Below, in pieces: positions 20,701 through 28,178 of a stretch of DNA of 57,014 nucleotides. The stretch spans positions 1 through 57,014 of the forward strand of contig NZ_QRHC01000018.1 in the NCBI RefSeq assembly GCF_003415655.1. Reading direction: 5' to 3'. A program made the translations under genes and the position numbers. The first letter of the stretch is position 1, and each line of letters begins with the position of its first letter. The notes under the pieces are model-generated. The model had not been told where the DNA came from and did not search any database. It saw only the letters and a program-made list of their open reading frames with translations. The DNA is from Vibrio maerlii (GTDB taxonomy: Bacteria; Pseudomonadota; Gammaproteobacteria; Enterobacterales; Vibrionaceae).

Positions 20701-21709
20701 GCTTGTCCGCACCATCATCACCAATAAGGGTGTCATTTCCGACATCGCCGTAAAGAACATCGTCTCCGATTTCACCCATTAATAAGTCGTCACCTTCGCC
20801 GCCAGAAAGTACATCATCACCATCGGAGCCGAGTAGGGTATCGCTACCGGCATCGCCTTGTAGCCTGTCGTCACCACGACCACCAATTAAGACATCATCA
20901 CCTTCGCCACCGTATAGGGTGTCATCGTTAATATCGCCATCAAGGAAGTCGTTACCTTCACCACCAAAGATGGTGTCATTGCCTTGTTGCCCTTTAATGA
21001 TGTCGTCACCGGAACCACCATCAATGGTGTCGTCGTAGATTCCGCGAACGGCAATATTTAAACTCAGCATGGTATCGATGACGTTATCTTGGTCGTCGTA
21101 AAAAGTGAATGTCGCGAGTCCATCATCAGGTAAACTGCCTTCAGGGATATCGATCTCTGCCATCAACATGCCATCTTCAGACGTTTTGATGTCTTCTGTC
21201 GCAATCACATTGCCCGCACTGTCTGTAATCACAACCGTCACGACTTGGTCAGCTTCAAAGCCAGAACCGGACGCTGAAGTACTGACGTTCTGATTCACCG
21301 CGTAGCTATTATTCATCTGAGTGGTATGAGACGAGCGCCCACTACTTTCGCCTCCCTCATCGCTAGAGCTCCCGTCATACTCATAAACCGTTTGACCGTT
21401 ACCCCAAGAGTCATCATTAGATGCGGGTTGGTTTTGATCTTCTTGAGGGTACTCAACATCGCCTAATACGGTATCGGCGCCGCTACCGGAGTTAATTTGG
21501 TCACTACCTTCGCCACCAGCAATAAAGTCATCGCCTTCCTTGGTATCGATGTAGTCATTACCGGCTCGGCTGTTTACTGCGTCAGCTTGGTCGGTACCGA
21601 TGATCACGTCATCGTTCATGGTTTCTTGATCAACAGAGTTGATCATTGATTGGTCTTGTTGTTGATTGCTCTGTGAAGAGGCGGAATTGTCCGATGTGTT
21701 TCCTGCCAT
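14774..21709 (-). CDS. Giant RTX-type calcium-binding repeat protein (2311 aa)
   Basis: Almost the whole protein, about residues 224-2155, is an array of roughly two hundred nonapeptides of the GGxGxDxLx type, which form calcium-filled beta-rolls. A low-complexity Ser/Gln/Asp-rich N-terminus and a short beta-rich, Ig-like segment (about 145-222) come first. A non-repeat C-terminal domain (about 2156-2311), ending DDSSNS, probably carries the type I secretion signal. The protein is very acidic with no cysteine noticed. No protease, lipase or acylation-type toxin domain is seen, so a structural or matrix role is more likely than toxin activity. ATG at 21709 follows AGGGAG by seven bases. The plausible exporter is the ABC/HlyD pair at 38.3-41.3 kb. 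Confidence 0.9.
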   Translation of the reverse strand: MAGNTSDNSASSQSNQQQDQSMINSVDQETMNDDVIIGTDQADAVNSRAGNDYIDTKEGDDFIAGGEGSDQINSGSGADTVLGDVEYPQEDQNQPASNDDSWGNGQTVYEYDGSSSDEGGESSGRSSHTTQMNNSYAVNQNVSTSASGSGFEADQVVTVVITDSAGNVIATEDIKTSEDGMLMAEIDIPEGSLPDDGLATFTFYDDQDNVIDTMLSLNIAVRGIYDDTIDGGSGDDIIKGQQGNDTIFGGEGNDFLDGDINDDTLYGGEGDDVLIGGRGDDRLQGDAGSDTLLGSDGDDVLSGGEGDDLLMGEIGDDVLYGDVGNDTLIGDDGADKLYGGEGNDKLFGGKGADILEGNEGADEIHGEEGDDVISAGSGDDLVLGGAGQDDISGGEGNDLLLGGDDDDIIRGDEGDDVLVGEYGDDTLIGGEGHDTMFGDSGDDTITGGAGNDQLFGGEGNDTLDGGIGDDIIHANEGDDIITTGEGNDQVYAGDGDDVISTGEGSDVIFGETGNNQIDSASGDDTIYVDAGDDHIISGEGHDEIYSGAGDNVLRTGEGDDLMYAEGGNDDIQTGAGFDTIYAGDGDNVVDSGDDHDSVYSGSGDDTITLGSGNDAAFTGDGTDTITAGSGNDQVYAGEGDDTIYGTEGNNQLFGEEGNDTIYAGTNASQVYGGSGDDTITGSDESDQLYGGQGDDVIEGNAGDDLIEGNDGRDVINAGDGHDVAFGGNDDDTILGGAGNDTLIGEDGDDILKGEAGDDILVGGAGNDTLDGGTGRSEIYGEDGDDTIISGDEADMLYGGAGEDTITAGAGDDTVYSGADADIVDLGDGHDTAFTGSGDDQINVGAGSDTVYAGEGNDDIQGVSGNNELYGEGGDDTIVAGLNASIIHGGTGQDDITGSVEGDQLYGGGGDDVISAGLGDDVIEGNQGDDVITAGEGNDTLFGGGDNDTLLGGEGNDVLLGEDGDDILRGEAGDDILVGGTGHDTLDGGEGRSELYGEDGNDTLISSDQDDILSGGAGNDQISSGAGNDTVYAGSGTDTLDTGDGDDTVYGEAGSNTITTGAGSDLVFGGVNSDNIDTGADNDQIYAGDGDDVIAAGLGDDHIDAGSGDDTLHGGEGNDALFGGDGDDTLVGGAGFDFLAGGEGNDTIQDDGEDFILGEGGDDTLIAAEGGSHNIFGGEGDDTLIGSDSADTLYGGEGSDTITGAGGDDTLFAGSGNDQIDAGTGNDTVYGESGSNTIALGEGDDTLYGGDGADTATGGLGADTLSGAGGNDNLSGGEGEDLIDAGEGHDTVSGGDDNDLIFGGAGNDTLSGDAGNDELYSGIGNDTLYGGEGEDKLLAEGGDNVLEGGEGDDTLLGGTGADTLKGGADNDYIEDSSGNNIVDGGEGEDTIVLNGSGNIVTGGAGIDTIDVEGNNNQVGGGTGDDMINVTGNANTISGGDGEDTIELSGNNSQVSGGDDIDNITVTGSGNTIDAGDGDDTVNATGGSNTILAGDGSDTVTTDSGNDSIFGGAGNDVINAGTGANSLYGEAGNDTLSANSDGNTLDGGIGDDSISVTGDDNIVIGGAGEDTISVTGDNNTQIASGDDADTVVVAGDGNIVDSGSGDDNVTVGSGSNTVYAGTGDDTITAGSGNDALYGDIGADNISGGGGNDAISGGDGDDVLSGGDGNDALSGGLGNDTMLGGSGKDTLIANEGNDALEGNGGSDTLWAGTGDDTLDGGSGSDKLYGEEGDDQLLGGSGNDTLVGGAGMDTLDGGTGNDLIQDDSGSSTIIGGEGNDTIQVSGENNDISGGKGDDNIQVMGNNNSQISAGDDDDTITVVGHNNTVDAGSGNDSISISGGSNIVDAGDGNDSISAGDGQDTLLGGEGNDTIDGGDGNDLIQGGVGDDIIFGGAGVDNLQGGEGNDYIEDSSHYNIVDGGDGDDTVVLHGQANTVTTGEGDDTVSVTGHYNTINTGFGNDTVNITADSTSLDTGDGDDVINISGDNHTQINAGADDDTINLTGQSNIVDAGTGDDTVTVSGQNNTVNAGLGDDTITLATGNNTVEAEEGDDTVFGSDGVDTVYAGDGNDIVSGGDGDDKLYGMEGNDMMQGGSGSDEISGAEGDDIISGNADADVLDGGLGNDQLSGDEGDDTLYGQTGNDLLDGGSGTDVLYGGAGNDTLIYDAEDLVVEDGMVNFGGGSGFDVLVVNESSSGQSIDMTNTSIQEIEGLRISASDTDVAIALDKIAANNTTGEAAGQFVVSGASTIDISGAGWHLIESNIEMGAQLESIYQASDIDTGTLYGYRFENEAGQEVGLWLDSSQELINFPDDSSNS
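18569..19864 (-). repeat. Higher-order duplication inside the RTX array (2 x 648 bp)
   Basis: Residues 616-831 and 832-1047 are two adjacent copies of a 24-nonapeptide (216-residue, 648-bp) block. They align unit by unit without gaps. Both start with AFTG; unit 6 carries a distinctive NAS, unit 8 starts ITGS, and units 15-18 read GEDGDDI, GEAGDDI, LVGG, LDGG. Similarity continues for at least one or two units before the first copy. Confidence 0.85.
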
Positions 21710-21730
21710 GACACGTCTCCCTTATTTGTG

Positions 21731-21746
21731 ACAAGCGGGTGCTTGT
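21731..21746 (-). promoter_or_regulatory. Hairpin in the RTX gene leader
   Basis: ACAAGC/GCTTGT inverted repeat with a four-base loop, 22 bases upstream of the RTX start codon. It might attenuate or stabilise the message between the barrel gene and the RTX gene. No T-run follows it. Confidence 0.25.
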
Positions 21747-21833
21747 TGCGAGTGGTCTTAAAGGCAAGTTAGTAATCGAGAGAGTAAAATCCACGAAATT
21801 TTAAGGATATTTTCGGTTGGGTAGGGTTAAGCA

Positions 21834-22859
21834 TTAAAAATCGAAGCTATAAGCAATCATAATTGAACCATGTTTAAATAAACCGGTATCTTCTGCCCTT
21901 TCACTTGATCGCCAGCGATTGCCCGAATAGTTGTTGTATTGAACAGTAATGGTGCCAGGCCGCCAATCAAAATAACCAAAACCGTAAGTAAAGTCTGGGT
22001 TCCACGGTTGTCTTTGTTCTTTATCGAAGTAGTAAAAAGCCGTACCGTTGATATACCAATTACCTACGATTGAATACTTGCACCCAAGGCTAAGGGTTTT
22101 GTGATGATTCTTGTAACTGGTTGAAGCAAGATCAAAATATTCAGGGGTGTAGTTAAAATCGAACTGACAGCCAATAGAGCCATCATCGGTAAAAGTCAGA
22201 AGTTCTTTGAACGGAGATGTGATGGGAAACTTCCAACCTAACGCCCATGTACCTTGTTGAAACTCGGTCACTTTATTCCCATCTTCTGGGTTGAATCTGT
22301 TCCCCCCATAGTTGGAGTAAACCAAGCTAAAGGTATACGGCCGCCAATCGCTGTAACCAAAGACATAAGTAAAATCAGGGTTCCAAGACTGCTTTTGGTC
22401 CTGGTCTATGTAGTAATAAAAGCTACTTGAAACAAACCAGTTACCAATTATCGAGTACTTGAGAGACAAAGACGCGACCTGATTGTAGTTAGATGCACTC
22501 TGGCCGCTACCCGCCGGCAAATTAGCCGGTTCAGTTTCCGTTAGCGGTTGGTTGAATGCGATATTCGCCGACCAGCGATCCCAAAAGCTTCCATCTTCCC
22601 ACTCTTCAAATGGGAGGCTGAAGGAGCTGTTTACGCCATTCCAAATATCGTCAAACGTTTCACTTTCATCTTGCTCATCTTTCGATTTTTGATTGTCGCT
22701 GTTGCCCCAATGGTAGGTTGGAGCTTCTTTTTGAACTGCGATGGGCGCAGTTTTAGTCGCATAATCATCGGCTTGAGCTGAAATTGATATCAGCAAAGCA
22801 CCGTATAAGCAGAGTGAACGGTTAGACCTCTTTAAGTGGCGTAAGCTTTTGTAAAACAT
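21834..22859 (-). CDS. Outer-membrane beta-barrel with internal duplication
   Basis: A secreted protein of 341 residues (signal about 1-30). It is rich in aromatic beta strands and ends in SFDF with a terminal Phe, as in outer-membrane barrels. Residues about 131-188 and 256-316 are an internal duplication. Each copy has KYSI(I/V)GNW, an FYY stretch, WNPDFTY, FGY, DWRP and finally a YSNYGGNRF/YNNYSGNRW-type end. I do not recognise the family with certainty. It lies 125 bases upstream of the RTX gene on the same strand and is divergent from the polysaccharide operon, so an export channel or surface anchor for the glucan or RTX protein fits the context. Confidence 0.65.
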   Translation of the reverse strand: MFYKSLRHLKRSNRSLCLYGALLISISAQADDYATKTAPIAVQKEAPTYHWGNSDNQKSKDEQDESETFDDIWNGVNSSFSLPFEEWEDGSFWDRWSANIAFNQPLTETEPANLPAGSGQSASNYNQVASLSLKYSIIGNWFVSSSFYYYIDQDQKQSWNPDFTYVFGYSDWRPYTFSLVYSNYGGNRFNPEDGNKVTEFQQGTWALGWKFPITSPFKELLTFTDDGSIGCQFDFNYTPEYFDLASTSYKNHHKTLSLGCKYSIVGNWYINGTAFYYFDKEQRQPWNPDFTYGFGYFDWRPGTITVQYNNYSGNRWRSSERAEDTGLFKHGSIMIAYSFDF

Positions 22860-23098
22860 GAGTTAAAAATCCATTTCAATTCAGTCTTTGCGTTGCTCTT
22901 TGGCCTGTCTATAAGCAGCCGAAAAAGAACGATATACATAACTTAGGAGATAGAAAGTGAAAGTCGATTCTTAAAATTTAGAAAAAATATTTGAATCATA
23001 GAATTACCTACCTAACTTACCTTTTAACTACTCAACACAAAGGCCGTAACGAAGGATTCGTTACACAAGGCCAGAATGATAAGAATAAAAGGTTACAC

Positions 23099-24352
23099 AT
23101 GAGCACTATTTTATTGGTCGATGATAACCGCACAATATTGGTATTTATGGGTACGCTTCTGAAAAAGCGGGGCTACCAACTGCACACTGCAACGAGCGGT
23201 GAGCAGGCTCTCGAGATTTTGGCGGAACATCAAGATATACAGTTTGTACTCAGCGATTGGGAAATGCCGGGTATGAATGGTGTAGAGTTGTGCCAAGCGC
23301 TCAAGTCAAAAGACTTCAGTCGTTATATTTTCTTTGTTTTGCTTTCATCGAGAAGCGACAAACAGTCAATTATTGATGGTATTAATGCCGGTGCCGATGA
23401 CTTCGTTGATAAGAAGACATCCGTTGATGAGTTAGAAGCACGCATCAAAGCAGGGTTTCGAACCCTTGATTTGCACAATGAAATCACTGAAACCAACAGA
23501 CATCTAGATAGTGCTTACGAAACAATGAAGCGAGATTTGGATTCCGCGAGCGATCTTATTCGTCAAATCTTACCGAAATCACGCAGCTTTCCTGCTGTTG
23601 AACTGAGTTACGTTTCTTTACCGAGCGCCCAAATTGGTGGGGACATGTTGGGCTATATGCAGCTCGATGATTCCCATATTGCTTTTTACCTTCTTGATGT
23701 AGCGGGTCACGGTGTGTCTTCGGCTTTAATGTCCTTCTCTGTGCAAACCACGCTATCAGTCATTAATGGCAGTTCATCTATTGTTATGACAAATGACGAT
23801 GACGGTTCACATATTACGCCACCTCAAGAAGTCGTATCGCGCCTTAACCAAATGTATATGGGTAGCGAAAATAGTCTGCTTTATTTCACCATGATATACG
23901 GCGTGTTGGATATAGAGTCAGGTCAACTCTCATATTGTAGCGCGGGTCATCCACCTCTTGTGTGGTATCACAGCCATTCGGGACAAGCAGAATTAATCGG
24001 CCAAGACAATTTTGTTGTTGGCGTGTTTGATGAAGCGGATTACGAACCGGCAACCATTCAATTGGAGCCTTTCGATAAGGTTTGGTTTTACTCGGATGGC
24101 ATTACAGAAGCAGAGCGCAATTCCGCTCAATTCTCGGAAGATGGATTGAAAAGCACAGTCGAGGAGTTGCACCCATACCCAACTCATCAACAAACCCAAA
24201 TGGTAATCAACAAGGTAAGAGACTGGCAAAAATCTGAGTCATTTGAAGATGATGTCAGTGTTCTTGTCGCCCAATGGACCGGTCCTTCTCAAGGAGTTAG
24301 ACAATGCAATATGAAATTAGTCAACAAGGCAACAGCACAGTTCTTCAAGTAA
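23099..24352 (+). CDS. Response regulator with PP2C (RsbU/SpoIIE-type) phosphatase output
   Basis: A 417-residue protein. An N-terminal receiver (phospho-acceptor Asp53 in SDWEMPGMNG, lysine near 105) is joined by a helical linker to a PP2C-type serine phosphatase. Phosphatase metal-binding motifs are present: GGDMLGY, LLDVAGHG, YCSAGHPP, FYSDGITEA and EDDVSVLVAQW. In partner-switching systems such enzymes dephosphorylate a STAS antagonist. The STAS gene is directly downstream, overlapping by 49 bases. The ATG at 23099 has AAAGG seven bases upstream and begins right at the receiver fold, so the longer TTG-initiated frame is rejected. First gene of the polysaccharide operon. Confidence 0.9.
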   Translation: MSTILLVDDNRTILVFMGTLLKKRGYQLHTATSGEQALEILAEHQDIQFVLSDWEMPGMNGVELCQALKSKDFSRYIFFVLLSSRSDKQSIIDGINAGADDFVDKKTSVDELEARIKAGFRTLDLHNEITETNRHLDSAYETMKRDLDSASDLIRQILPKSRSFPAVELSYVSLPSAQIGGDMLGYMQLDDSHIAFYLLDVAGHGVSSALMSFSVQTTLSVINGSSSIVMTNDDDGSHITPPQEVVSRLNQMYMGSENSLLYFTMIYGVLDIESGQLSYCSAGHPPLVWYHSHSGQAELIGQDNFVVGVFDEADYEPATIQLEPFDKVWFYSDGITEAERNSAQFSEDGLKSTVEELHPYPTHQQTQMVINKVRDWQKSESFEDDVSVLVAQWTGPSQGVRQCNMKLVNKATAQFFK

Positions 24353-24636
24353 ATGAAGCGCGTTTTGATGCGAAGTTAGCACCTGAGTTTCGAAATCAAA
24401 TTGAATCGATCAAAGAAGATCTTTCGGAAAACCTGATTTTGGATATTGAAAGTGTGAGATTTATGGATAGCAGTGGCCTAGGAGCTGTAATGGGAGTGTA
24501 TAAGTTGTTGAAAGACAAACGTATCCTCGTTGCGAATGCTCAACAACCGGTTCTTGATTTATTCAAGCTGACTCGAATGGATCGCTTAATTAAGACATAT
24601 CCGAGTTTGGATGAAGCATTACACGTGGCAGTTTAA
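24304..24636 (+). CDS. STAS-domain anti-sigma factor antagonist (RsbV/SpoIIAA-like)
   Basis: A single STAS domain of 110 residues. The phosphorylation loop FMDSSGLGA is intact, with Ser56/Ser57 as acceptor (Ser57 most likely by analogy with SpoIIAA). The unphosphorylated form would bind the RsbW-like kinase encoded three genes on. The start overlaps the phosphatase gene by 49 bases, so their expression is coupled. V. fischeri SypA, a biofilm regulator, is a comparable single STAS protein; whether this is its orthologue cannot be told here. Confidence 0.9.
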   Translation: MQYEISQQGNSTVLQVNEARFDAKLAPEFRNQIESIKEDLSENLILDIESVRFMDSSGLGAVMGVYKLLKDKRILVANAQQPVLDLFKLTRMDRLIKTYPSLDEALHVAV

Positions 24637-24646
24637 GGAGGCTGTT

Positions 24647-25771
24647 ATGAAAGGGATGATTCTCGCAGCGGGTAAAGGAACTCGAGTTCGACCAATTACT
24701 CAGTCGATACCTAAACCTATGATCCCAATCTTAGGTAAGCCTGTCATGGAGTCTATGATAGAGCTCTTTGCTCAACATAGCATTGATAAAATCGTTATTA
24801 ACACTAGTCACCTTGCAGAGGCGATAGAAGGTTACTTTGGTGATGGTCACCATTTTGATGTTCAGCTTTCTTACTCTTATGAGCGAGAACTGATAGATGG
24901 TGAATACCAAAGTAAGGTCTTAGGTTCCGCTGGTGGGATGAAAAAAATCCAACAGTTTTCGGGTTTCTTTGACGATACTTTTGTCGTTGTTTGCGGTGAT
25001 GCTTGGATTGACTTGGATCTCTCCGAGGCCGTTAAACAGCACAAGCGAAAAGGCGGTATTGCCACGATTATCACCAAGCAAGTTCCCATTAATGAGGTAG
25101 AAAAATACGGTGTTGTCGTCACCAATAACCGAGGCATGGTAACCAGCTTCCAAGAGAAGCCGAAGCAAGAAGATGCTCTGTCTCAGCAGATTAATACCGG
25201 TATCTATATCTTTGAACCAGCGATTTTCGACCATATCCCAGAACAAGGCGAATACGATATTGGTAGCGAGCTATTCCCTGATCTGGTTGAAAAGCACCTA
25301 CCGCTTTACGCGATAGACATGCCATTTCAATGGTTAGACGTGGGTAACGTTACTGATATATGGAGTGTGACCCGGGATATTCTTGATGGCAAAGTGCCTG
25401 GTTATCGAATTCCTGGAACTCAAATACGTTCAGGTATCTGGCAGGGTATTAATACATGCATTAATTTAGACGCTTGCAATATCGAGCCTCCGGTAGTAAT
25501 TGCCAGCGGATGCAAAATTGAAGATGGTGCAACGATTATTGGTCCTGCAATCATTGGCCCTAATGGTGTAATCGATAAAAACAGTGTCGTCGAAGAGTCT
25601 CTCATTTTCGACTACATACACGTCAAAGAAGGGGCTCATGTTAAGAACCAAACCATCTTTGGTGATTACAGCTTTGATCACAACGGTGTTGCTTGCCCGA
25701 AATACGATTGGGAGCACTTGCGTTCAAGTGGTCAAAACAAGCGAGTAACCGATCTTCTTACAGCTCTGTAG
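24647..25771 (+). CDS. Sugar-phosphate nucleotidyltransferase
   Basis: About 374 residues. The N-terminal nucleotidyltransferase domain begins with the signature GMILAAGKGTRVRP followed by KPMIPILGKPV; VVCGDAWIDLDL is the acidic metal-binding motif. The C-terminal third shows hexapeptide left-handed beta-helix repeats (about 275-345). Such enzymes make GDP-mannose, UDP-glucose or dTDP-glucose from the hexose-1-phosphate; the exact sugar cannot be fixed. The ATG at 24647 follows AAGGAG and starts at the conserved motif. It is embedded between the STAS and RsbW-like genes, tying precursor supply to the regulatory switch. Confidence 0.85.
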   Translation: MKGMILAAGKGTRVRPITQSIPKPMIPILGKPVMESMIELFAQHSIDKIVINTSHLAEAIEGYFGDGHHFDVQLSYSYERELIDGEYQSKVLGSAGGMKKIQQFSGFFDDTFVVVCGDAWIDLDLSEAVKQHKRKGGIATIITKQVPINEVEKYGVVVTNNRGMVTSFQEKPKQEDALSQQINTGIYIFEPAIFDHIPEQGEYDIGSELFPDLVEKHLPLYAIDMPFQWLDVGNVTDIWSVTRDILDGKVPGYRIPGTQIRSGIWQGINTCINLDACNIEPPVVIASGCKIEDGATIIGPAIIGPNGVIDKNSVVEESLIFDYIHVKEGAHVKNQTIFGDYSFDHNGVACPKYDWEHLRSSGQNKRVTDLLTAL

Positions 25772-25785
25772 GAGTGGGATGAGAT

Positions 25786-26244
25786 ATGAAACAGTTGAGA
25801 TTCGAATCGACTTACCCGAGTTCTTTGGATGCTTCAAGAGAAGCTGGTGAAGCGTTGACTGATTTCCTTAACACGCACCACATTGATGATATTACGGTTA
25901 CTCAGGTGGAGTTGTGCATCGTTGAGATGGTCAACAACGCATACGAGCATGCGTACCAAGAGCAAGAAGGTAAACCTGTAACGGTTTCTTGCGTGCTTAG
26001 TCCGAGAGTTGACGGGCACTCGTTAGAGATTGAAATTGTCGATTCGGGTGAAAGCTTGACTCAACAAGAACTAGAAACTGCGTTGAGCAAAGACTTTATC
26101 GAGGCCGATCCTGAAGATGAAACCACATGGGAAACATCAGGTCGTGGTTTTACCATCGTCAAAACCATCATGGACTCTGTGCAGGTGAATACCGAAGGCA
26201 ATCTCAATCGTTTCTTGATGAAGAAAGCACTCGTCACTGGATAA
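25786..26244 (+). CDS. RsbW-like serine kinase / anti-sigma factor
   Basis: A 152-residue HATPase domain of the RsbW/SpoIIAB type. The N-box EMVNNAYEHAY, the VDSG motif and the G2-type GRGFTIVKTI are present. Such proteins phosphorylate the STAS antagonist and hold a target protein when the antagonist is phosphorylated. With the upstream phosphatase and STAS gene it makes a complete partner-switching trio inside one operon. The target could be a sigma factor, the sigma-like protein at 13.2 kb, or the downstream glycosyltransferase. Confidence 0.88.
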   Translation: MKQLRFESTYPSSLDASREAGEALTDFLNTHHIDDITVTQVELCIVEMVNNAYEHAYQEQEGKPVTVSCVLSPRVDGHSLEIEIVDSGESLTQQELETALSKDFIEADPEDETTWETSGRGFTIVKTIMDSVQVNTEGNLNRFLMKKALVTG

Positions 26245-26315
26245 ACATAATGTCACGTTGATTAATATTCAGCGCAACACCTTTGGCTAGGTGACCCAAA
26301 ACAGGGAGTGAACAA

Positions 26316-28178
26316 ATGGATAGATATTTTGAAAAGTTCGAGCATCGAACGCCACCGGAACCCGTTCCCCACAGTATTCCGAGGGAACTACTCTATCAGT
26401 ACTTAGCAACATGTAATCTGACATTAGGTATTTGGTACTTGGGTTGGCGGTGGATGTATGCGCTTAACTATGAGGCCTTGTGGTTTTCGTTGCCATTAGC
26501 CTTTGCGGAATCCTGTGCATTTATTGGCTCTCTACTATTTACCTATAACCTTTGGCGTACTGACGACGAACCCAAAAAGGCGCCACCTTTTAAGATTGCG
26601 GAATGCACCAAAGATAATGATGAAGAGAGACCAATCAGTGTCGATATGTTCTTTCCATCTTACGATGAAGAACCAGAGCTTGTTCGTTTAAGTATCCGTG
26701 ATGCAAAGAAAGTGCGTTATCCGCACCCTATCGATATTAAGATTTATATCCTTGATGATGGCAATCGCCAGGAAATGAAAGAGCTTGCTGAAGAGATGAA
26801 TGTAGGTTACATCACTCGTGATGGCAATGTTGGCTTTAAAGCCGGTAATCTTCGTAATGCGATGGAACGAACCAGTGGTGACTTTGTTGTTATCTGTGAT
26901 GCAGATACTCGTCCATTCCCAACCATGCTCGAAAATACACTTGGTTACTTCAGAGATCCAAATGTAGCTTGGGTTCAAACTCCGCAATGGTTTTTTGACC
27001 TTCCCGAAGGCGAGCGTTTACCAGACTGGATGGAAAAGCGTTTAGGTAGATGGTCTCGTTTCATGGGGAGTGGCTTCGAGAAACTCTATGGTCCGGTGAC
27101 ATTAGGTGAAGATCCTTATGTGAATGATCCTCAGATGTTTTATGACGTCATCCAGCGTCGTAGAAATGGAGCCAATGCGTCGTTTTGCTGTGGTGCTGGT
27201 TCTATTCATCGACGCGAGGCGGTGATGGAAGCAGCGTTGCGAGCTTATGCAGAGCAGATCACCAAAGAACAAGATGAAGTAGAGAAACAGATTCGTAGTC
27301 TAACCAAAGAGAAAAGCGTGGATAGTGCGATATCTGAAAACCTGCGCAATGAAATACTGTTTGATACTGAGTTTACACCATATAAATTTCATGTATCGGA
27401 GGACTTGTATACCTCAATCGTTCTGCATTCCGATAGCGAACGTAATTGGCGCTCGGTGATGCACCCGCAGGTAGAGAGTAAAATGCTTTCACCTCAAGAC
27501 CTACAAACCTGGATGGTGCAACGTTTTAAGTACTCCGGTGGCTCAATTGATATCTTCATGAACGATAACCCTATCTTTCGTAAAGGGCTGAGTTTGAAAC
27601 AGAAGCTGATGTACGGCGCGAGTTTTTGGTCTAATTTGTCGGCCATTTGGAATATCATCTTCCTTGCCTGTCCGATTATCTACTTCTTGACATCGATTGC
27701 ACCAGTGAGTGCTTATGATGTGACCTTCTATCTACACTTTTTGCCTTATGTCATCACGGCGGAGCTCGCGATGATGGTGGGTACTTGGGGCGTGGCAGGT
27801 TACAAAGGGAAAACTAACTTCCTTTCCTTCTTCCCAATCAACTTTCGAGCGTTATGGACGGTTTTGAGAGGGAAGAAGATTAGTTTCCCAACCACACCAA
27901 AAGAGCGCCAGACCGGTAACTTCTTTAAATTGGTCATACCGCAGACTGCCGTGTTCTTACTGAGCTTGTTCAGTATGTGTTTCGCATGGTGGGGCTATCT
28001 AACAGGCATGTGGGGCAACTATTCTGCTGGAGGACTGATTTTCAACTCATTTTGGACTTTGAACAACATGATGGCGATGTGGGGAATGATTGCATCCGCC
28101 TTTTGGACACCTGAGGGACAATCAGACGGCGGGCAAGAAAGCACGGTCGAGTCTGAGGAGGTAAACTATGGCATTTAA
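26316..28178 (+). CDS. BcsA-like family 2 glycosyltransferase without PilZ domain
   Basis: A 620-residue polytopic membrane glycosyltransferase with two N-terminal and several C-terminal membrane segments around a cytosolic GT-A domain. Processive GT2 motifs are DDG (147-149), DAD (195-197), an SED in place of TED (361-363) and QRFKY in place of QxxRW (402-406). A charged insertion of about 45 residues (306-350, rich in Lys/Glu) lies between the acceptor-side motif and SED. Unlike BcsA there is no PilZ domain, so c-di-GMP activation is not expected. The neighbouring GH16 enzyme suggests a beta-glucan-like product. The stop overlaps the next gene by 11 bases. Confidence 0.87.
   Translation: MDRYFEKFEHRTPPEPVPHSIPRELLYQYLATCNLTLGIWYLGWRWMYALNYEALWFSLPLAFAESCAFIGSLLFTYNLWRTDDEPKKAPPFKIAECTKDNDEERPISVDMFFPSYDEEPELVRLSIRDAKKVRYPHPIDIKIYILDDGNRQEMKELAEEMNVGYITRDGNVGFKAGNLRNAMERTSGDFVVICDADTRPFPTMLENTLGYFRDPNVAWVQTPQWFFDLPEGERLPDWMEKRLGRWSRFMGSGFEKLYGPVTLGEDPYVNDPQMFYDVIQRRRNGANASFCCGAGSIHRREAVMEAALRAYAEQITKEQDEVEKQIRSLTKEKSVDSAISENLRNEILFDTEFTPYKFHVSEDLYTSIVLHSDSERNWRSVMHPQVESKMLSPQDLQTWMVQRFKYSGGSIDIFMNDNPIFRKGLSLKQKLMYGASFWSNLSAIWNIIFLACPIIYFLTSIAPVSAYDVTFYLHFLPYVITAELAMMVGTWGVAGYKGKTNFLSFFPINFRALWTVLRGKKISFPTTPKERQTGNFFKLVIPQTAVFLLSLFSMCFAWWGYLTGMWGNYSAGGLIFNSFWTLNNMMAMWGMIASAFWTPEGQSDGGQESTVESEEVNYGI

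Noticed and set aside
15400..21000. Regular 27-base periodicity that could be taken for a CRISPR or satellite array
   Set aside because: The period equals nine codons of one uninterrupted RTX frame; there is no constant repeat with variable spacers.
14774..21709. Pore-forming RTX toxin
   Set aside because: No hydrophobic pore domain, acylation lysine context or acyltransferase gene; the protein is almost wholly repeats.
22902..22918. Possible sigma-54 promoter (TGGCCTGTCTATAAGCA)
   Set aside because: The GG to GC spacing is one base too long and the -12 TTGC is absent.
26316..28178. Bona fide cellulose synthase BcsA
   Set aside because: No PilZ domain, altered TED and QxxRW motifs, and no bcsB, bcsC or bcsZ genes nearby.
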